From: Bacteroides cellulosilyticus
GTDB taxonomy: Bacteria; Bacteroidota; Bacteroidia; Bacteroidales; Bacteroidaceae
Direction: 5' to 3'
DNA length: 64,000 nucleotides
Assembly: GCF_020091405.1 (NCBI RefSeq)
Contig: NZ_CP081903.1
Span: forward strand, 4,092,501-4,156,500
Part shown: piece after piece, positions 9,264-18,940 of the stretch
How positions within the stretch are numbered: position 1 is the stretch's first letter
Layout: each line of letters starts with the position of its first letter
Notes under the pieces: model-generated
Told to the model about the DNA's origin: nothing
What the model saw: only the letters and a program-made list of their open reading frames with translations
Databases searched by the model: none
Translations under genes and position numbers: made by a program

Positions 9264-9378
9264 TCATTCGGATGCTGACTTGCTCTGAGAGAAGCAATCG
9301 TTTTTCTGCTTCGCGATAAAACAATCGACAAGGAAAACTGTTTATTTAGTATGATTCTAAATTAAAAACGAATATATT

Positions 9379-10431
9379 ATGAGTAAAACAGTTGATTTGT
9401 TGGGACAGCAGGCAGAATATTACCTGAACCATACGTGTAAAACAATAGATAAGAAATTAATTCATGTTCCTGGACCTGATGTGATTGATAAAATCTGGGT
9501 GGACTCTGACAGAAATGTACGTACCCTTAATAGCTTGCAGGCTTTGTACGGACATGGACGCCTTGCGAATACCGGGTATGTGTCCATTCTGCCGGTCGAC
9601 CAGGATATAGAACATACAGCCGGAGCATCATTCGCTCCGAATCCGATCTATTTTGATCCTGAAAATATAGTGAAACTGGCAATCGAAGGAGGCTGTAATG
9701 CAGTTGCATCCACATTTGGCATATTAGGGGCTGTTGCCCGTAAATATGCCCATAAAATACCTTTCGTAGTAAAACTGAACCATAACGAATTGCTGACTTA
9801 TCCAAATTCTTACGATCAGGTGATGTTCGGAACCGTAAAAGAAGCATGGAATATGGGTGCGGTAGCTGTTGGCGCTACTATCTATTTCGGTTCGGAGCAA
9901 AGTCGCCGTCAGATTATTGAGATATCACAAGCTTTTGAATATGCTCATGAGTTAGGTATGGCAACCATTCTCTGGTGTTATCTCAGAAACAATGATTTTA
10001 AGAAGGACGGCACAGATTATCATGCGGCAGCCGACCTTACCGGACAGGCCAACCACATAGGAGTGACCATCAAGGCTGATATTGTAAAGCAAAAACTTCC
10101 TTCCAATAATGGCGGATTCACAGCTATTCACTTTGGTAAAACGGATGAAAGAATGTATTCTGAACTCGCAACTTCACATCCTATCGATCTTTGTCGCTAC
10201 CAGGTTGCTAATGGCTATATGGGGCGTGTCGGTTTGATAAATTCCGGTGGTGAATCTCACGGAGAATCGGATTTGCGTGATGCTGTTGTTACAGCGGTTA
10301 TCAATAAACGTGCCGGTGGAATGGGATTGATTAGCGGACGGAAAGCATTCCAAAAGCCAATGGAAGAGGGGATTCAATTGTTGAATACCATTCAGGATGT
10401 TTATTTGGATTCTTCAATAACAATTGCATAA
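9379..10431 (+). CDS. fbaB: Class I fructose-bisphosphate aldolase (FbaB/DhnA family)
   Basis: A 350-residue cytosolic enzyme that cleaves fructose 1,6-bisphosphate to dihydroxyacetone phosphate and glyceraldehyde 3-phosphate via a lysine Schiff base, without metal. The sequence closely follows E. coli FbaB: '[20 protein letters not shown]', '[13 protein letters not shown]', the '[14 protein letters not shown]' region carrying the active-site lysine, and the C-terminal '[23 protein letters not shown]' and '[13 protein letters not shown]'. Length is normal. It has its own strong bidirectional terminator just after the stop codon and acts in glycolysis/gluconeogenesis. Confidence 0.97.
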   Translation: MSKTVDLLGQQAEYYLNHTCKTIDKKLIHVPGPDVIDKIWVDSDRNVRTLNSLQALYGHGRLANTGYVSILPVDQDIEHTAGASFAPNPIYFDPENIVKLAIEGGCNAVASTFGILGAVARKYAHKIPFVVKLNHNELLTYPNSYDQVMFGTVKEAWNMGAVAVGATIYFGSEQSRRQIIEISQAFEYAHELGMATILWCYLRNNDFKKDGTDYHAAADLTGQANHIGVTIKADIVKQKLPSNNGGFTAIHFGKTDERMYSELATSHPIDLCRYQVANGYMGRVGLINSGGESHGESDLRDAVVTAVINKRAGGMGLISGRKAFQKPMEEGIQLLNTIQDVYLDSSITIA

Positions 10432-10437
10432 AATGTT

Positions 10438-10475
10438 TAATCAGTATAGAAGGCTTTTATCTTCTATACTGATTA
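10438..10475. terminator. Bidirectional intrinsic terminator between fbaB and the CIS_TMP chimera
   Basis: A perfect 15-bp inverted repeat (10438-10452 with 10461-10475) around an 8-nt loop. It stands 7 nt after the fbaB stop codon and 45 nt from the end of the convergent gene, and can serve both. Confidence 0.8.
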
Positions 10476-10519
10476 TTAAATGTAAAAGTGAATTCTTGAA
10501 CTGTTATCAGAGTCGGATT

Positions 10520-11773
10520 TTATCTCCAGTTAACCCTGAGCATATTGTCCATCCACGGTAACCGCATGAGTTTGTATGACCAGGGAATGCTATCCAATAA
10601 TATATCGTATGCACGTTCCTCTACAGTTAGAGTCCATTCCCTTTCAGTTTTTTCTATAGATCCGTTTCTACTTAAAAATGCTTCTTGGAAGGCTCTCATT
10701 GAAGTGCTCCTCATTTTTGACCAGCTCATTTTTGCTATTTCTAATAAAGAATCTATTGTGTTAAGTTCATCTTGATTCAGTTCCAGTCTTCTGGGAAGTG
10801 GTTCGTCGGAGAAATAATTTACTAATAAACGATTGAGGAACAGTTCTTTTTCATTATACTCCCTGTCTTCATTTGTTATAAGGCGTTGTAAAATGAATAT
10901 AGCTCGTACTTTTGATTCGTTACTATTGAAACTTCTGTAGTCTTGGCTTAACATACCAAGCCTCATGAAAAGCTTTGGAAAAAATGGGCTGAGAATGACT
11001 AATCCTGCATTGGGTATAGGTATATGTTTCAAATCTCCATATTGTTCTGTACCGAAATGAGGGGTAGGGGCTGGTGCCGGATTTGGAGTAGGAGCCGGCG
11101 TCGGATCTGGAGTATGGGTTGGTTCCGGAGCAGCAGAATCATATACACGTACTCCGGGAGCTATTACATTCTTATCTACTTTTACACTGCCACAAGTTCC
11201 TTCATCGCCCGGGCCAATATCCCAATTTCCTTTGTCACATTTAGCTATGATTTTTCCTCCTGCGATTGTTATGTTTCCACATTTACTTTTTCGACCTGCA
11301 TATTGACCGGCACCGCCTATTCCTGCAGATCCCGCACGCCAGGAGGTTTCGTGCTGATAACCCGCATAGGCTTCTATGATTCCACTTACGATAATAATGT
11401 CACCACATTCGGTAGCATATCCACATCCTATACCGGCGGCACCTTCTCCACCGTATGCAACTAATTTTCCATCGCCTTTAATGATCAGGACGGAGTTCTT
11501 TCTTGATTGAATTGCAGCCATTTCACGACCACTGTGTAGTATGTTGTTTCCTTCAAGAACTACCGTGATATGACAGTTTTCCGCAATATGAAATGCAACG
11601 CCCATGTTTCCCGGATCACATAAGTTGGCATTTTGTAGAACAATTGTCGCATTTATTCCTGCAGACACTGTGATACCATGTCTCGAATTGGTACCTGTGA
11701 TAATGTACACTCCATCTTGAGAGACACGGAAAGTATCCGATTCCCTACTCATGTCTATTTTTTCATTTTTCAT
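10520..11773 (-). CDS. Chimera: beta-helix-like carbohydrate-binding module + Pro/Thr linker + CIS tape-measure (CIS_TMP) domain
   Basis: A 417-residue protein without signal peptide. Residues about 15-210 are a repetitive beta-rich module ('ITVSAGINATIVLQNANL', 'GAAGIGCG', 'GSAGIGGA', 'CGNITIAGGKIIA'), resembling Cthe_2159-type carbohydrate-binding beta-helices. Residues 213-239 are a low-complexity Pro/Thr/Ala linker. Residues about 252-417 match the C-terminal domain of contractile-injection-system tape-measure proteins: 'NAGLVILSPFFPKLFMRLGML', 'LFLNRLLVNYFSDEPLP', 'SMRAFQEAFLSRNG', 'VEERAYDILLDSIPW' and 'LPWMDNMLRVNW'. No other sheath, tube, baseplate or ATPase gene of such a system is in the window. 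The gene stands alone between the fbaB terminator and a 387-bp gap. Function unknown; a cytoplasmic partner or cargo of a CIS or T6SS elsewhere in the genome is one reading. Confidence 0.75.
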   Translation of the reverse strand: MKNEKIDMSRESDTFRVSQDGVYIITGTNSRHGITVSAGINATIVLQNANLCDPGNMGVAFHIAENCHITVVLEGNNILHSGREMAAIQSRKNSVLIIKGDGKLVAYGGEGAAGIGCGYATECGDIIIVSGIIEAYAGYQHETSWRAGSAGIGGAGQYAGRKSKCGNITIAGGKIIAKCDKGNWDIGPGDEGTCGSVKVDKNVIAPGVRVYDSAAPEPTHTPDPTPAPTPNPAPAPTPHFGTEQYGDLKHIPIPNAGLVILSPFFPKLFMRLGMLSQDYRSFNSNESKVRAIFILQRLITNEDREYNEKELFLNRLLVNYFSDEPLPRRLELNQDELNTIDSLLEIAKMSWSKMRSTSMRAFQEAFLSRNGSIEKTEREWTLTVEERAYDILLDSIPWSYKLMRLPWMDNMLRVNWR

Positions 11774-12160
11774 AAGAATAAAAATTAATATTAATATTGT
11801 ATTTGTTGATTATCATATATTGATTTTCAGCCTGCTTTTAATTGTTTCTGCCTTGAGTGACCGTTAGTGCTTCATAACGATTATCCGGCAGTTTATATTA
11901 TTTGTAATTTGAAGAGAAACTGCAAATGAACACAGGCAAAAATAGCTGGAAGCCGGGAAATCTAAGTACTAAAATCAGTAAACTAAAATAATAATTATAA
12001 GTGCTTGAAATACAGTGGAACAGCTTGAGATTAGTCTTCCTGTTTTTACGATTTCAGCCTTTTTTTGATGATATGAAGTGTGTGCTAAACAGGATTCAGC
12101 CCATGTGTTTTGCGGTAAAAGCTTCAATAGTGATTAGAAAGCAAACAGAGGACCATTTTT
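11774..12160. other. Intergenic gap without recognised gene
   Basis: 387 bp upstream of the CIS_TMP chimera and after the AraC gene stop. It must contain the chimera's promoter, but I see no clean TAnnTTTG on the minus strand near the start and no convincing hairpin. A short plus-strand frame here overlaps the AraC gene and has no support. Confidence 0.4.
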
Positions 12161-13372
12161 TTATTGAACGGCTGCATCCAACTTTTCAGTGAGACATCTT
12201 CTTCTCCATTCCGAGGGAGAGCAACCATATCGGGTTTTAAAAGCTTTGTGAAATGCAGAAGGACTGTTGAAACCTGTATTATAACAGATGTCTCCTATTT
12301 CTGCATTCGAGTCTCTTAGAAGCATTTCTGCTTGTTCAATGCGAAGTGACGTAAGGTATTGAAGAAAACTACATCCATATTCTTGATTGAAATATCTATT
12401 TAAATAGGTGGAATTGACTGCCACTCTTTGAGCAAACTGCTCCAATTTTATTTTTTGATCATAAATGAATTCCGGTGTTTGTAACAGTTGGTTTATTTCA
12501 TTGATTTTTTGAGGAGTCAAGTATACTTTGGAGTTCTTCTTGCCATTTATGAGCACCTCTTTTTCTACGACATCTTTTTCTGATTTGCTTTCTTGTTGTT
12601 GATTTAGGTTATTCACTGGGAGCGGGGACAATGTTTCCTGGTAAACACGTAACTTGAGCTTTTGCTTTATGACTTGGTGTAAGAGGGAATTATAAAAGAT
12701 ATATCCACCTAATACGGCAATATAAAGGTTGTATAAAATATTACAGGTATATGAAGAAGTGAGCATATTCAATAAGAACATGAAGAAGAATCCTGATATT
12801 AGGATGCTTTTTCTTTGAATATCGGGAGCTGATTTTAGGGATATACAGTCTGTTTCATTCATATTTCGCAAAAGTAACACGTAAATGAAAGTCTGTGTGA
12901 TTCCTGTTATTATACACGTTAAACGGAAAAGTGTCCACCAAGCCGGGGACGATGATAGAATTTCAGCCCAACTGTAAGTTAAGCGATCTGTCACCGGACT
13001 TAAAACTGACATCAGTATGTAACAACACGACAATAGTATCGAAGGTAACAAATGTTTCCACCATTGTGACTTTTGGGGAAATATTCCGGTAATACGGAAG
13101 CGGATAAAGAAATAGAGTAAAGGCGGGAGGAAAGTCAGTCCCCAACAGTATAGGGTAGGTAGGAGGGATGTTCTCTGAAGCAGAAAGAAATTTTCGTACC
13201 ATGTGCTATATGACGTTAGTCCCCAGTATATTAGTAGGATTGGTGCTAATAATATGGCCAAATCCTTTTTATGCTTGTTTCTCCAAATTAGAGAGATAGA
13301 AGCAAGACCTAGTACAACCCAAGTCAGCAGAAAAGCACAAAAAAGTAATGTCTTTAATATGAAAAATGGCAT
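12161..13372 (-). CDS. Membrane-anchored AraC-family transcriptional regulator
   Basis: About 403 residues from the ATG at 13372. A hydrophobic N-terminal half with roughly seven membrane helices (about 1-235) is followed by a cytoplasmic linker and a C-terminal AraC DNA-binding domain ('RVAVNSTYLNRYFNQEYGCSFLQYLTSLRIEQAEMLLRDS', 'GDICYNTGFNSPSAFHKAFKTRYGCSPSEWRR'). I chose 13372 over the upstream ATG at 13405 because a -7 element (TACATTTG, minus strand, 13395-13402) lies on top of the longer N-terminus. It is divergent from the TonB-receptor operon, which it may control. The N-terminal part may sense a membrane-linked signal; ligand unknown. Confidence 0.9.
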   Translation of the reverse strand: MPFFILKTLLFCAFLLTWVVLGLASISLIWRNKHKKDLAILLAPILLIYWGLTSYSTWYENFFLLQRTSLLPTLYCWGLTFLPPLLYFFIRFRITGIFPQKSQWWKHLLPSILLSCCYILMSVLSPVTDRLTYSWAEILSSSPAWWTLFRLTCIITGITQTFIYVLLLRNMNETDCISLKSAPDIQRKSILISGFFFMFLLNMLTSSYTCNILYNLYIAVLGGYIFYNSLLHQVIKQKLKLRVYQETLSPLPVNNLNQQQESKSEKDVVEKEVLINGKKNSKVYLTPQKINEINQLLQTPEFIYDQKIKLEQFAQRVAVNSTYLNRYFNQEYGCSFLQYLTSLRIEQAEMLLRDSNAEIGDICYNTGFNSPSAFHKAFKTRYGCSPSEWRRRCLTEKLDAAVQ

Positions 13373-13394
13373 GATATTGTTGTTCTGTTGCTTG

Positions 13395-13402
13395 CAAATG
13401 TA
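13395..13402 (-). promoter_or_regulatory. -7 element of the AraC regulator gene
   Basis: CAAATGTA on the plus strand reads TACATTTG on the minus strand, matching TAnnTTTG. Transcription would begin near 13388, giving a short leader before the ATG at 13372. Confidence 0.6.
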
Positions 13403-13554
13403 CACACAAAAGTCCGAAAAGAGTGATTTTATTCTGTATTTTTTTTAAGTTTGGTAATGAAATGTTGGTGGAAAATTGTTTCCTTTGCCCCCTAATCTGA
13501 GGGTTACTATATAACGCTCGTTAGGTATGTAAATTACCATCTTGGGTTGTACAA

Positions 13555-16131
13555 ATGAATAATTGTTACAGGGGCTATACATTAATTGCTTTTTTGGTTT
13601 GTTCGCTGGCGGTATATGGACAGACTGAAATACAGGCTATAGATACTCTTCGCAACATCCGGTTACAGGAGGTGATTGTAACTGCTACTCAATCAGATGC
13701 TCCGGGAACCCGTTCTGTCATTGGGCAGGATGCTATTCGTCATATACAGGCTACTGACCTTTCTGTCTTATCTCAATTACTACCCGGTGTTCTTGTACGC
13801 AATCCGGATCTGAATGCTCCGGCTGCCTTTACCATCCGCAGTGCAACTTATGAAAATGCGACTAATGCTTTAGGGACAGCCATAGTGGTGGATGGACTCC
13901 GCATGAATAATAATGCCAATATGCAGCAAATGGGACTTGAAGGTAGGGGAAGCCTCTTTAATAGCACGGTGTTATCCGGTTTCGACGTGCGTTCTTTGTC
14001 TCCATCTTCTGTGGAGTTGGTCGAGGTGATACGTGGTGTTCCTTCGGCACGTTATGGAGATGTGACCAGTGGTGTTGTTCTGGTTAAGTCGAAAGCCGGG
14101 ATACAACCTCTTACTATCGGTATTCGTCTGACAGCTACGGAGAAACTTGCTTCTGTGGGGAAGGGCATTGCGGTCAGTAATAATGGGGGAACTCTCTATT
14201 TAGGAGCTGATTATGCACTTTCAAATCAATCGCCTCAAGTCTTTGAAGAATCTTTTCAAAGATTTGGAATCCAAGCGGCTTATGCGAAGGATTTCCGGTC
14301 GGCTACTTTGCGTCTTAATATGCGTGGTTATTGGATGAAGGACAATGATAAAAGAGGGCAGAGTACGGTGGATGGTGAATTTCGGAAATACCTGGATCAA
14401 AACATATCCTTTTCTGCTAACGGACAGTGGAAATTGAATCGTTCCTGGATTTCCAATCTTGAATATCAGCTGGGATTTACGTATGGAAGCCAGAAGAATG
14501 AATTCAGTACATATTATTCGGGAACGCAGCAAGTTACTACCTATACCGCACAGGCAGGTGAACATGCCGGAGTGTTCCTGCCTCCCCATTATTTCTCTCA
14601 GTTATCCGTTGAAGGCAAGCCATTGAGCGGGGATGTATCGTTGACTGCCAATCATAGAAAAACGATGGGTGAGAACATCAGTAACCATTTTCAACTGGGA
14701 CTTCATGCTGAAGTGGAAGGGAATCGTGGAAAAGGAATCAGTTTCGATCCTCTTCGTCCTCCTTTGGAAATGCTCAGAGTGCGCACAAGGTCTTATCGGG
14801 ATATACCTTTATTATATAAGTATTCTGCTTTTGCTGAAAATCACTTTATTCTCCGTTATGGGAAGATGCGGACCGAAGTGCAGGCGGGAGTACGTTTTAC
14901 TCAGTTGCCGACTAAGCGTCTACAACGTAACTCTTCTGTTGATCCGCGTATCAATCTTTCCCAGATATTTATTGATAGGACGGATGATGCTTTTCTAAGT
15001 TGTTTCAGTGTACGTCTGGGGTGGGGATTGATGCATAAGATGCCTGTACTTGCTTATTTGTATCCCGATAAATCGTATACGGATATGAATTGCTTTACGT
15101 ACAATGATGCTGAGAATAATCAGCGTCTGACCGTCATGCATACATTTGTAACTGACCGTAATTTTAACTCCAATTTGCGTTTGCCTGTTAATCAGAAGTT
15201 TGAAATAGGGGTGAATTTCCGGATAGGAGGTGTTACTGCGGATGTGGTATGGTTTAAGGAACATCTCAAAAATGGCTATTGTACATCCCAACTTGCCGAA
15301 CCTTTTTCCTATCGCCGCTATTCCCCTTTGATCAGTAAAGGAGAACAACCGGAATTGACGGATGAGGGTGTCATGAATGATGGTGAACTTCTTCCATATA
15401 CTTTGAATACTACGTTTGCTACCTATTTATCACCCCAGAATGGTATAGAACAGGAGAAACAAGGTGTTGAGTATACCATTGGTCCGATTCATTCAAAGAC
15501 GCTGCGTTCTTCATTTTACATAAGTGGCGGATATCTGGATGTATGCGAAAAGAATACGGCACTTTCTGCCTTGCATCCCCAGATAGAAGTGAATGGAAAA
15601 GCTTACCCTTATGTAGGTATTTATGAAACAGGGTCTTCTGTTGCGAATACTCAAATCTGGCAACAATTGAATAGCCGGTTTCAGTGTGTTACTCAAATTC
15701 CCAGAATCGGTTTGATCACAAGCCTAACGCTTCAGGCGGTGTGGATGGATAAACAACAGCGGGGAATGGAGAGCCGGTTTAATAATCCTGTGTACACGGA
15801 TAGTAATAATCAGAAGTGCCTGAATCCGGTTTATTATATAGACGGAGAGGGAAACCGACATCCTTTCACGCCGGACATGGCGACGGATGAACGTTTTGCT
15901 GATTTAGTGATCAGGGCGAATACAACTACCGCTTTTCTGAAGGACTCGTATAAACCTTATTTCTTATTGAATCTTCGGGTTACTAAAGAGATAGGACGTC
16001 ATGTTTCGGTTGCTTTTTGTGCTAATAACCTGCTGCAATCCAATCCGAAACGATATCGGCAGAGCATACAGAAATATGCAGTTGTGAATCCGGATTTATA
16101 TTATGGTGCGGAAATTAGTATCCGTTTTTAA
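13555..16131 (+). CDS. TonB-dependent outer-membrane receptor
   Basis: An 858-residue receptor with a signal peptide (cleaved after VYGQ, about residue 22), a TonB-box-like 'LQEVIVTAT', a plug domain ('LSQLLPGVLVRNPDLNAPAAFTIRS', 'VVDGLRMNNNANMQQ', 'VELVEVIRGVPSARYGDVTSGVVLVKSKAG') and a beta barrel ending 'LYYGAEISIRF' with terminal Phe. It lacks the carboxypeptidase-like and STN N-terminal domains of SusC proteins, so it is more like a siderophore/metal or small-ligand receptor. It is the first gene of an operon with a DUF4876 lipoprotein and a DUF6850 barrel, divergent from an AraC regulator. Substrate not deducible. Confidence 0.93.
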   Translation: MNNCYRGYTLIAFLVCSLAVYGQTEIQAIDTLRNIRLQEVIVTATQSDAPGTRSVIGQDAIRHIQATDLSVLSQLLPGVLVRNPDLNAPAAFTIRSATYENATNALGTAIVVDGLRMNNNANMQQMGLEGRGSLFNSTVLSGFDVRSLSPSSVELVEVIRGVPSARYGDVTSGVVLVKSKAGIQPLTIGIRLTATEKLASVGKGIAVSNNGGTLYLGADYALSNQSPQVFEESFQRFGIQAAYAKDFRSATLRLNMRGYWMKDNDKRGQSTVDGEFRKYLDQNISFSANGQWKLNRSWISNLEYQLGFTYGSQKNEFSTYYSGTQQVTTYTAQAGEHAGVFLPPHYFSQLSVEGKPLSGDVSLTANHRKTMGENISNHFQLGLHAEVEGNRGKGISFDPLRPPLEMLRVRTRSYRDIPLLYKYSAFAENHFILRYGKMRTEVQAGVRFTQLPTKRLQRNSSVDPRINLSQIFIDRTDDAFLSCFSVRLGWGLMHKMPVLAYLYPDKSYTDMNCFTYNDAENNQRLTVMHTFVTDRNFNSNLRLPVNQKFEIGVNFRIGGVTADVVWFKEHLKNGYCTSQLAEPFSYRRYSPLISKGEQPELTDEGVMNDGELLPYTLNTTFATYLSPQNGIEQEKQGVEYTIGPIHSKTLRSSFYISGGYLDVCEKNTALSALHPQIEVNGKAYPYVGIYETGSSVANTQIWQQLNSRFQCVTQIPRIGLITSLTLQAVWMDKQQRGMESRFNNPVYTDSNNQKCLNPVYYIDGEGNRHPFTPDMATDERFADLVIRANTTTAFLKDSYKPYFLLNLRVTKEIGRHVSVAFCANNLLQSNPKRYRQSIQKYAVVNPDLYYGAEISIRF

Positions 16132-16169
16132 AGTTAGTATTTGTATTGAACTTAAGATATTGAAAGAGA

Positions 16170-17345
16170 ATGAAATATTATGTATTGTTTTTCTTCGTGT
16201 TATTCTTCTGTGCTTGTACCGGGGATGAGAATCGTTCTTCATGTTCAGTGAGTGTCCAACTACTTTCTCCTACGGATGAAGTGACCTTGCCTTTCGAAGA
16301 GATGGAGGTGGTATTGACAAATAAGGATCAAGGTACGGTTTATACCTCTTCATGTTCTTCTGATGGAGTAGCTTTGTTTAATGTGGAATATGGATATTAT
16401 ACAGTTGCCGTACATTATCAATCTGCTTCCGGAATTATTTTCAGTGGAAGATTGGAATCTTTGTCGTTATTGCCCGAACAGGGTGAAGAAGTGATGAAAG
16501 TTCAGTTGCAACTGGCGCGCTCTAAAATAAATGCATTGGTCATTAAAGAGATTTATTATGTGGGCTGTAAAGGAGAGTTGGGAGCCGATTATCAGGCTGA
16601 CCAGTATATTACACTCTATAATAACTCTGATGAGACTGTATATCTGGATGGATTGTGTTTGGCTTTGGTGGATCCGATGCCGGGTATTGTGTCTCCCTGG
16701 GTGAAATATACGGATATGAAACGGATTCCGGTTGCTGATATGACCTGGCAATTTCCGGGTAGCGGTAAGGAGTATCCTTTATTGCCCGGAGCGGAAACTA
16801 CCATTGCAACGAATGCTGTAGATCATACCGGAGGCGAATATCAACATGCCAATTCGGTTGACTTATCTAAAGTTGACTGGGGATTCTGGCATGTAAGCCT
16901 GAGCAAACAGAACATAGCACCCGGTGTGAAACCATTAAATCTGCTTTTAAACCTTAACCCGACTGCATGGATGTATTCATTTCCGGTGGTTGGACCCACA
17001 TTCATGATATTTGGATTTGAAGGCGTTAGTGCAAAGGAATATGTAAATAATCCATTGAACAGGGAAAACAGGCCCCAAGCTTCTAATAAGACTAAATTTT
17101 ATTTGATGATTCCGAAAGAGTGGGTGATTGATTGTGTGGAGTGTGTGGAAAATGAAGCCAAGCTTGCCAATAAGCGTGTGCCTGATGAACTGAACCATGA
17201 ACCTGTGTATATTCCGGAAGGAGATTATTCAGGGAAATCGTTGATACGTAAAAGTGCAGCATCAACTAACGGGCACTTCATTTATCAGGATACGAATAAT
17301 GCGGCAGAGGACTTTGTCGTATCCGAACCGTCTTTGAAAAAATAA
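16170..17345 (+). CDS. DUF4876 lipoprotein
   Basis: A 391-residue lipoprotein (signal 'MKYYVLFFFVLFFCAC', lipid Cys near residue 16). After an Ig-like or transthyretin-like N-terminal part (about 25-115) comes the DUF4876 region with 'IKEIYYVGCKGELGADYQADQYITLYNNSDETVYLDGLCL', a lamin-tail-like beta-sandwich pattern. The family is known from Bacteroidales next to TonB receptors, with no assigned function. Here it begins 38 bp after the receptor gene and ends 10 bp before the DUF6850 barrel gene, so the three are one operon. It may be the surface partner of the receptor. Confidence 0.85.
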   Translation: MKYYVLFFFVLFFCACTGDENRSSCSVSVQLLSPTDEVTLPFEEMEVVLTNKDQGTVYTSSCSSDGVALFNVEYGYYTVAVHYQSASGIIFSGRLESLSLLPEQGEEVMKVQLQLARSKINALVIKEIYYVGCKGELGADYQADQYITLYNNSDETVYLDGLCLALVDPMPGIVSPWVKYTDMKRIPVADMTWQFPGSGKEYPLLPGAETTIATNAVDHTGGEYQHANSVDLSKVDWGFWHVSLSKQNIAPGVKPLNLLLNLNPTAWMYSFPVVGPTFMIFGFEGVSAKEYVNNPLNRENRPQASNKTKFYLMIPKEWVIDCVECVENEAKLANKRVPDELNHEPVYIPEGDYSGKSLIRKSAASTNGHFIYQDTNNAAEDFVVSEPSLKK

Positions 17346-17355
17346 GCAAGCAACT

Positions 17356-18894
17356 ATGCGGAGTACATTATTTATTTTATGGCTTCTGTCGGCGATTCCC
17401 GTATATGCACAGTCTGATTCATTGCATATCTATTCTATGCAAGAGGTTTATCAGCAGAATAATTGGCTGACAGGAGCTAATCCGGTAGGAATGTCATTCA
17501 ATCGTTTCCGCTCGTTCTCTGTGGCGGAAGTGGGGTATAGGTTTGAAGATGGAAACTTTGGTAATGTCAGTTTGCCGGCTTCATCCAATAAGTATACGGT
17601 GTTTGGTGAATCCTACCAGACTATAGGTAATGTCTCTTTATATGGAAAAATAGGATATGTGAATAACCGGAAGCAAGAGGTGAACTGGAATGGGATGACC
17701 GGTGACTGCTGGCGTGGAATAAATCTTTGTGACTCAGTGAGTGGCGATCAACGTTCGGAACAATACCAACTGTCCGGTGCATTTTCATTACCCGTTTCTT
17801 CGCGTTGGCTGATTGGTTCGAGGTTTGATTATTTAGTTGACCTGAATGCCAAGGATACAGATCCCCGGAATGAAAACCAGTGGATGGAGTGGAAAATAAC
17901 TCCCGGAGTTGGTTATGAGTGTGGAAGTCATCGTTTGGGTGCTTCCATATTCTATGGCAATCGTAAAGAAACGGTGGATTATCAGAATATAGGTACTCAT
18001 ACGACATATCCTTTCTTAGTTTCTTATCCGTTAGGGTACTTTAAAACTTTGCCTAAAGGGGAAAACATAAAATGGTATTATTCTGCACAGGAATTCGGAG
18101 GATTCTTACAAGAAGAGGGAGTTTATGGACGCTTCCGGCTATTTCAACAGATAGGAGGGAGCCTTGTTAGACAAAATACAGTAAGTGACCGTATACAAAA
18201 CAAGAAAGAAGGTGAAACAGATGGCTGGAAACTGGATTATAAAGGTGTAGGTTCATTAGTTTCTTCGTTGAATCGACACGAATGGAGTTGTAAAGTTTTG
18301 TTTGACAAGTCGGATAGTTATGATCTTTTGCAGCAGCAGGAAGAGAACATGGGTACATGGCATTCTTCGGGGAAGGTTCTCCGTTCTACTGCCCGTATTA
18401 ATGAATATGGGTTGACTTATGGTTACTATCGACTTTATAATGAGTGGAATAGTCGTTATTCTATCGTTTCGGGAATTGACTTTAAGCAGACAAAAAGTCA
18501 ATTGTTTTTTTATCCGGCTGAATATACGCAAACTGTACGCCGTTTTACTGCATATTCTACATTTACTCGGAATTTCTTATTGTCTAATGCCCGAATTGAT
18601 TTAGCTATTGGGGCAGAGTATGGTAAAGGAGGTGGAACTATGATAGCTGAAAAACAGCTGCAATCAGGACAGAATACGCCCGCAATCAAATTATGGCAGA
18701 ATATGAATCGGTTAGAACAGGAGTACAATTACTTAACAGAGCCCAGATGGGCATTACATTTATCTCTAACTTATACTCATACAGCTTCTTTTACTTGGTT
18801 TGCCCGATTGACGGCGGGATATGAAAATGCTTCTAAAAATCTTTTTAATTCAAATAAGGAAAATATTTCTGTACAAATAGGATTGTTTTTCTAA
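17356..18894 (+). CDS. DUF6850 outer-membrane beta-barrel protein
   Basis: A 512-residue protein with a signal peptide (cleaved after VYAQ near residue 19) and alternating amphipathic strands ending in 'NISVQIGLFF', the C-terminal Phe signature of outer-membrane barrels. It matches the pattern of the DUF6850 family that accompanies DUF4876 and TonB receptors in Bacteroides. It is the third gene of the operon begun at 13555. Role in uptake is inferred from context. Confidence 0.82.
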   Translation: MRSTLFILWLLSAIPVYAQSDSLHIYSMQEVYQQNNWLTGANPVGMSFNRFRSFSVAEVGYRFEDGNFGNVSLPASSNKYTVFGESYQTIGNVSLYGKIGYVNNRKQEVNWNGMTGDCWRGINLCDSVSGDQRSEQYQLSGAFSLPVSSRWLIGSRFDYLVDLNAKDTDPRNENQWMEWKITPGVGYECGSHRLGASIFYGNRKETVDYQNIGTHTTYPFLVSYPLGYFKTLPKGENIKWYYSAQEFGGFLQEEGVYGRFRLFQQIGGSLVRQNTVSDRIQNKKEGETDGWKLDYKGVGSLVSSLNRHEWSCKVLFDKSDSYDLLQQQEENMGTWHSSGKVLRSTARINEYGLTYGYYRLYNEWNSRYSIVSGIDFKQTKSQLFFYPAEYTQTVRRFTAYSTFTRNFLLSNARIDLAIGAEYGKGGGTMIAEKQLQSGQNTPAIKLWQNMNRLEQEYNYLTEPRWALHLSLTYTHTASFTWFARLTAGYENASKNLFNSNKENISVQIGLFF

Positions 18895-18904
18895 ATAGAT
18901 TCCG

Positions 18905-18912
18905 TAGTTTTG
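18905..18912 (+). promoter_or_regulatory. Promoter -7 element upstream of the ferredoxin gene
   Basis: TAGTTTTG, 29 bp before the ferredoxin start codon and 11 bp after the DUF6850 stop. It suggests the ferredoxin and following regulator can be expressed apart from the TonB operon. Confidence 0.5.
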
Positions 18913-18940
18913 AAGCGACTAACTCAAAAACAACAAAGTT

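Noticed and set aside
11024..11464. Plus-strand frame of 146 codons rich in Arg, Ser and Tyr
   Set aside because: Antisense shadow of the repetitive beta-helix and Pro linker coding region of the CIS_TMP chimera.
12001..12192. Plus-strand frame of 63 codons in the gap before the AraC gene
   Set aside because: Overlaps the AraC 3' end, no promoter element, no recognisable composition.
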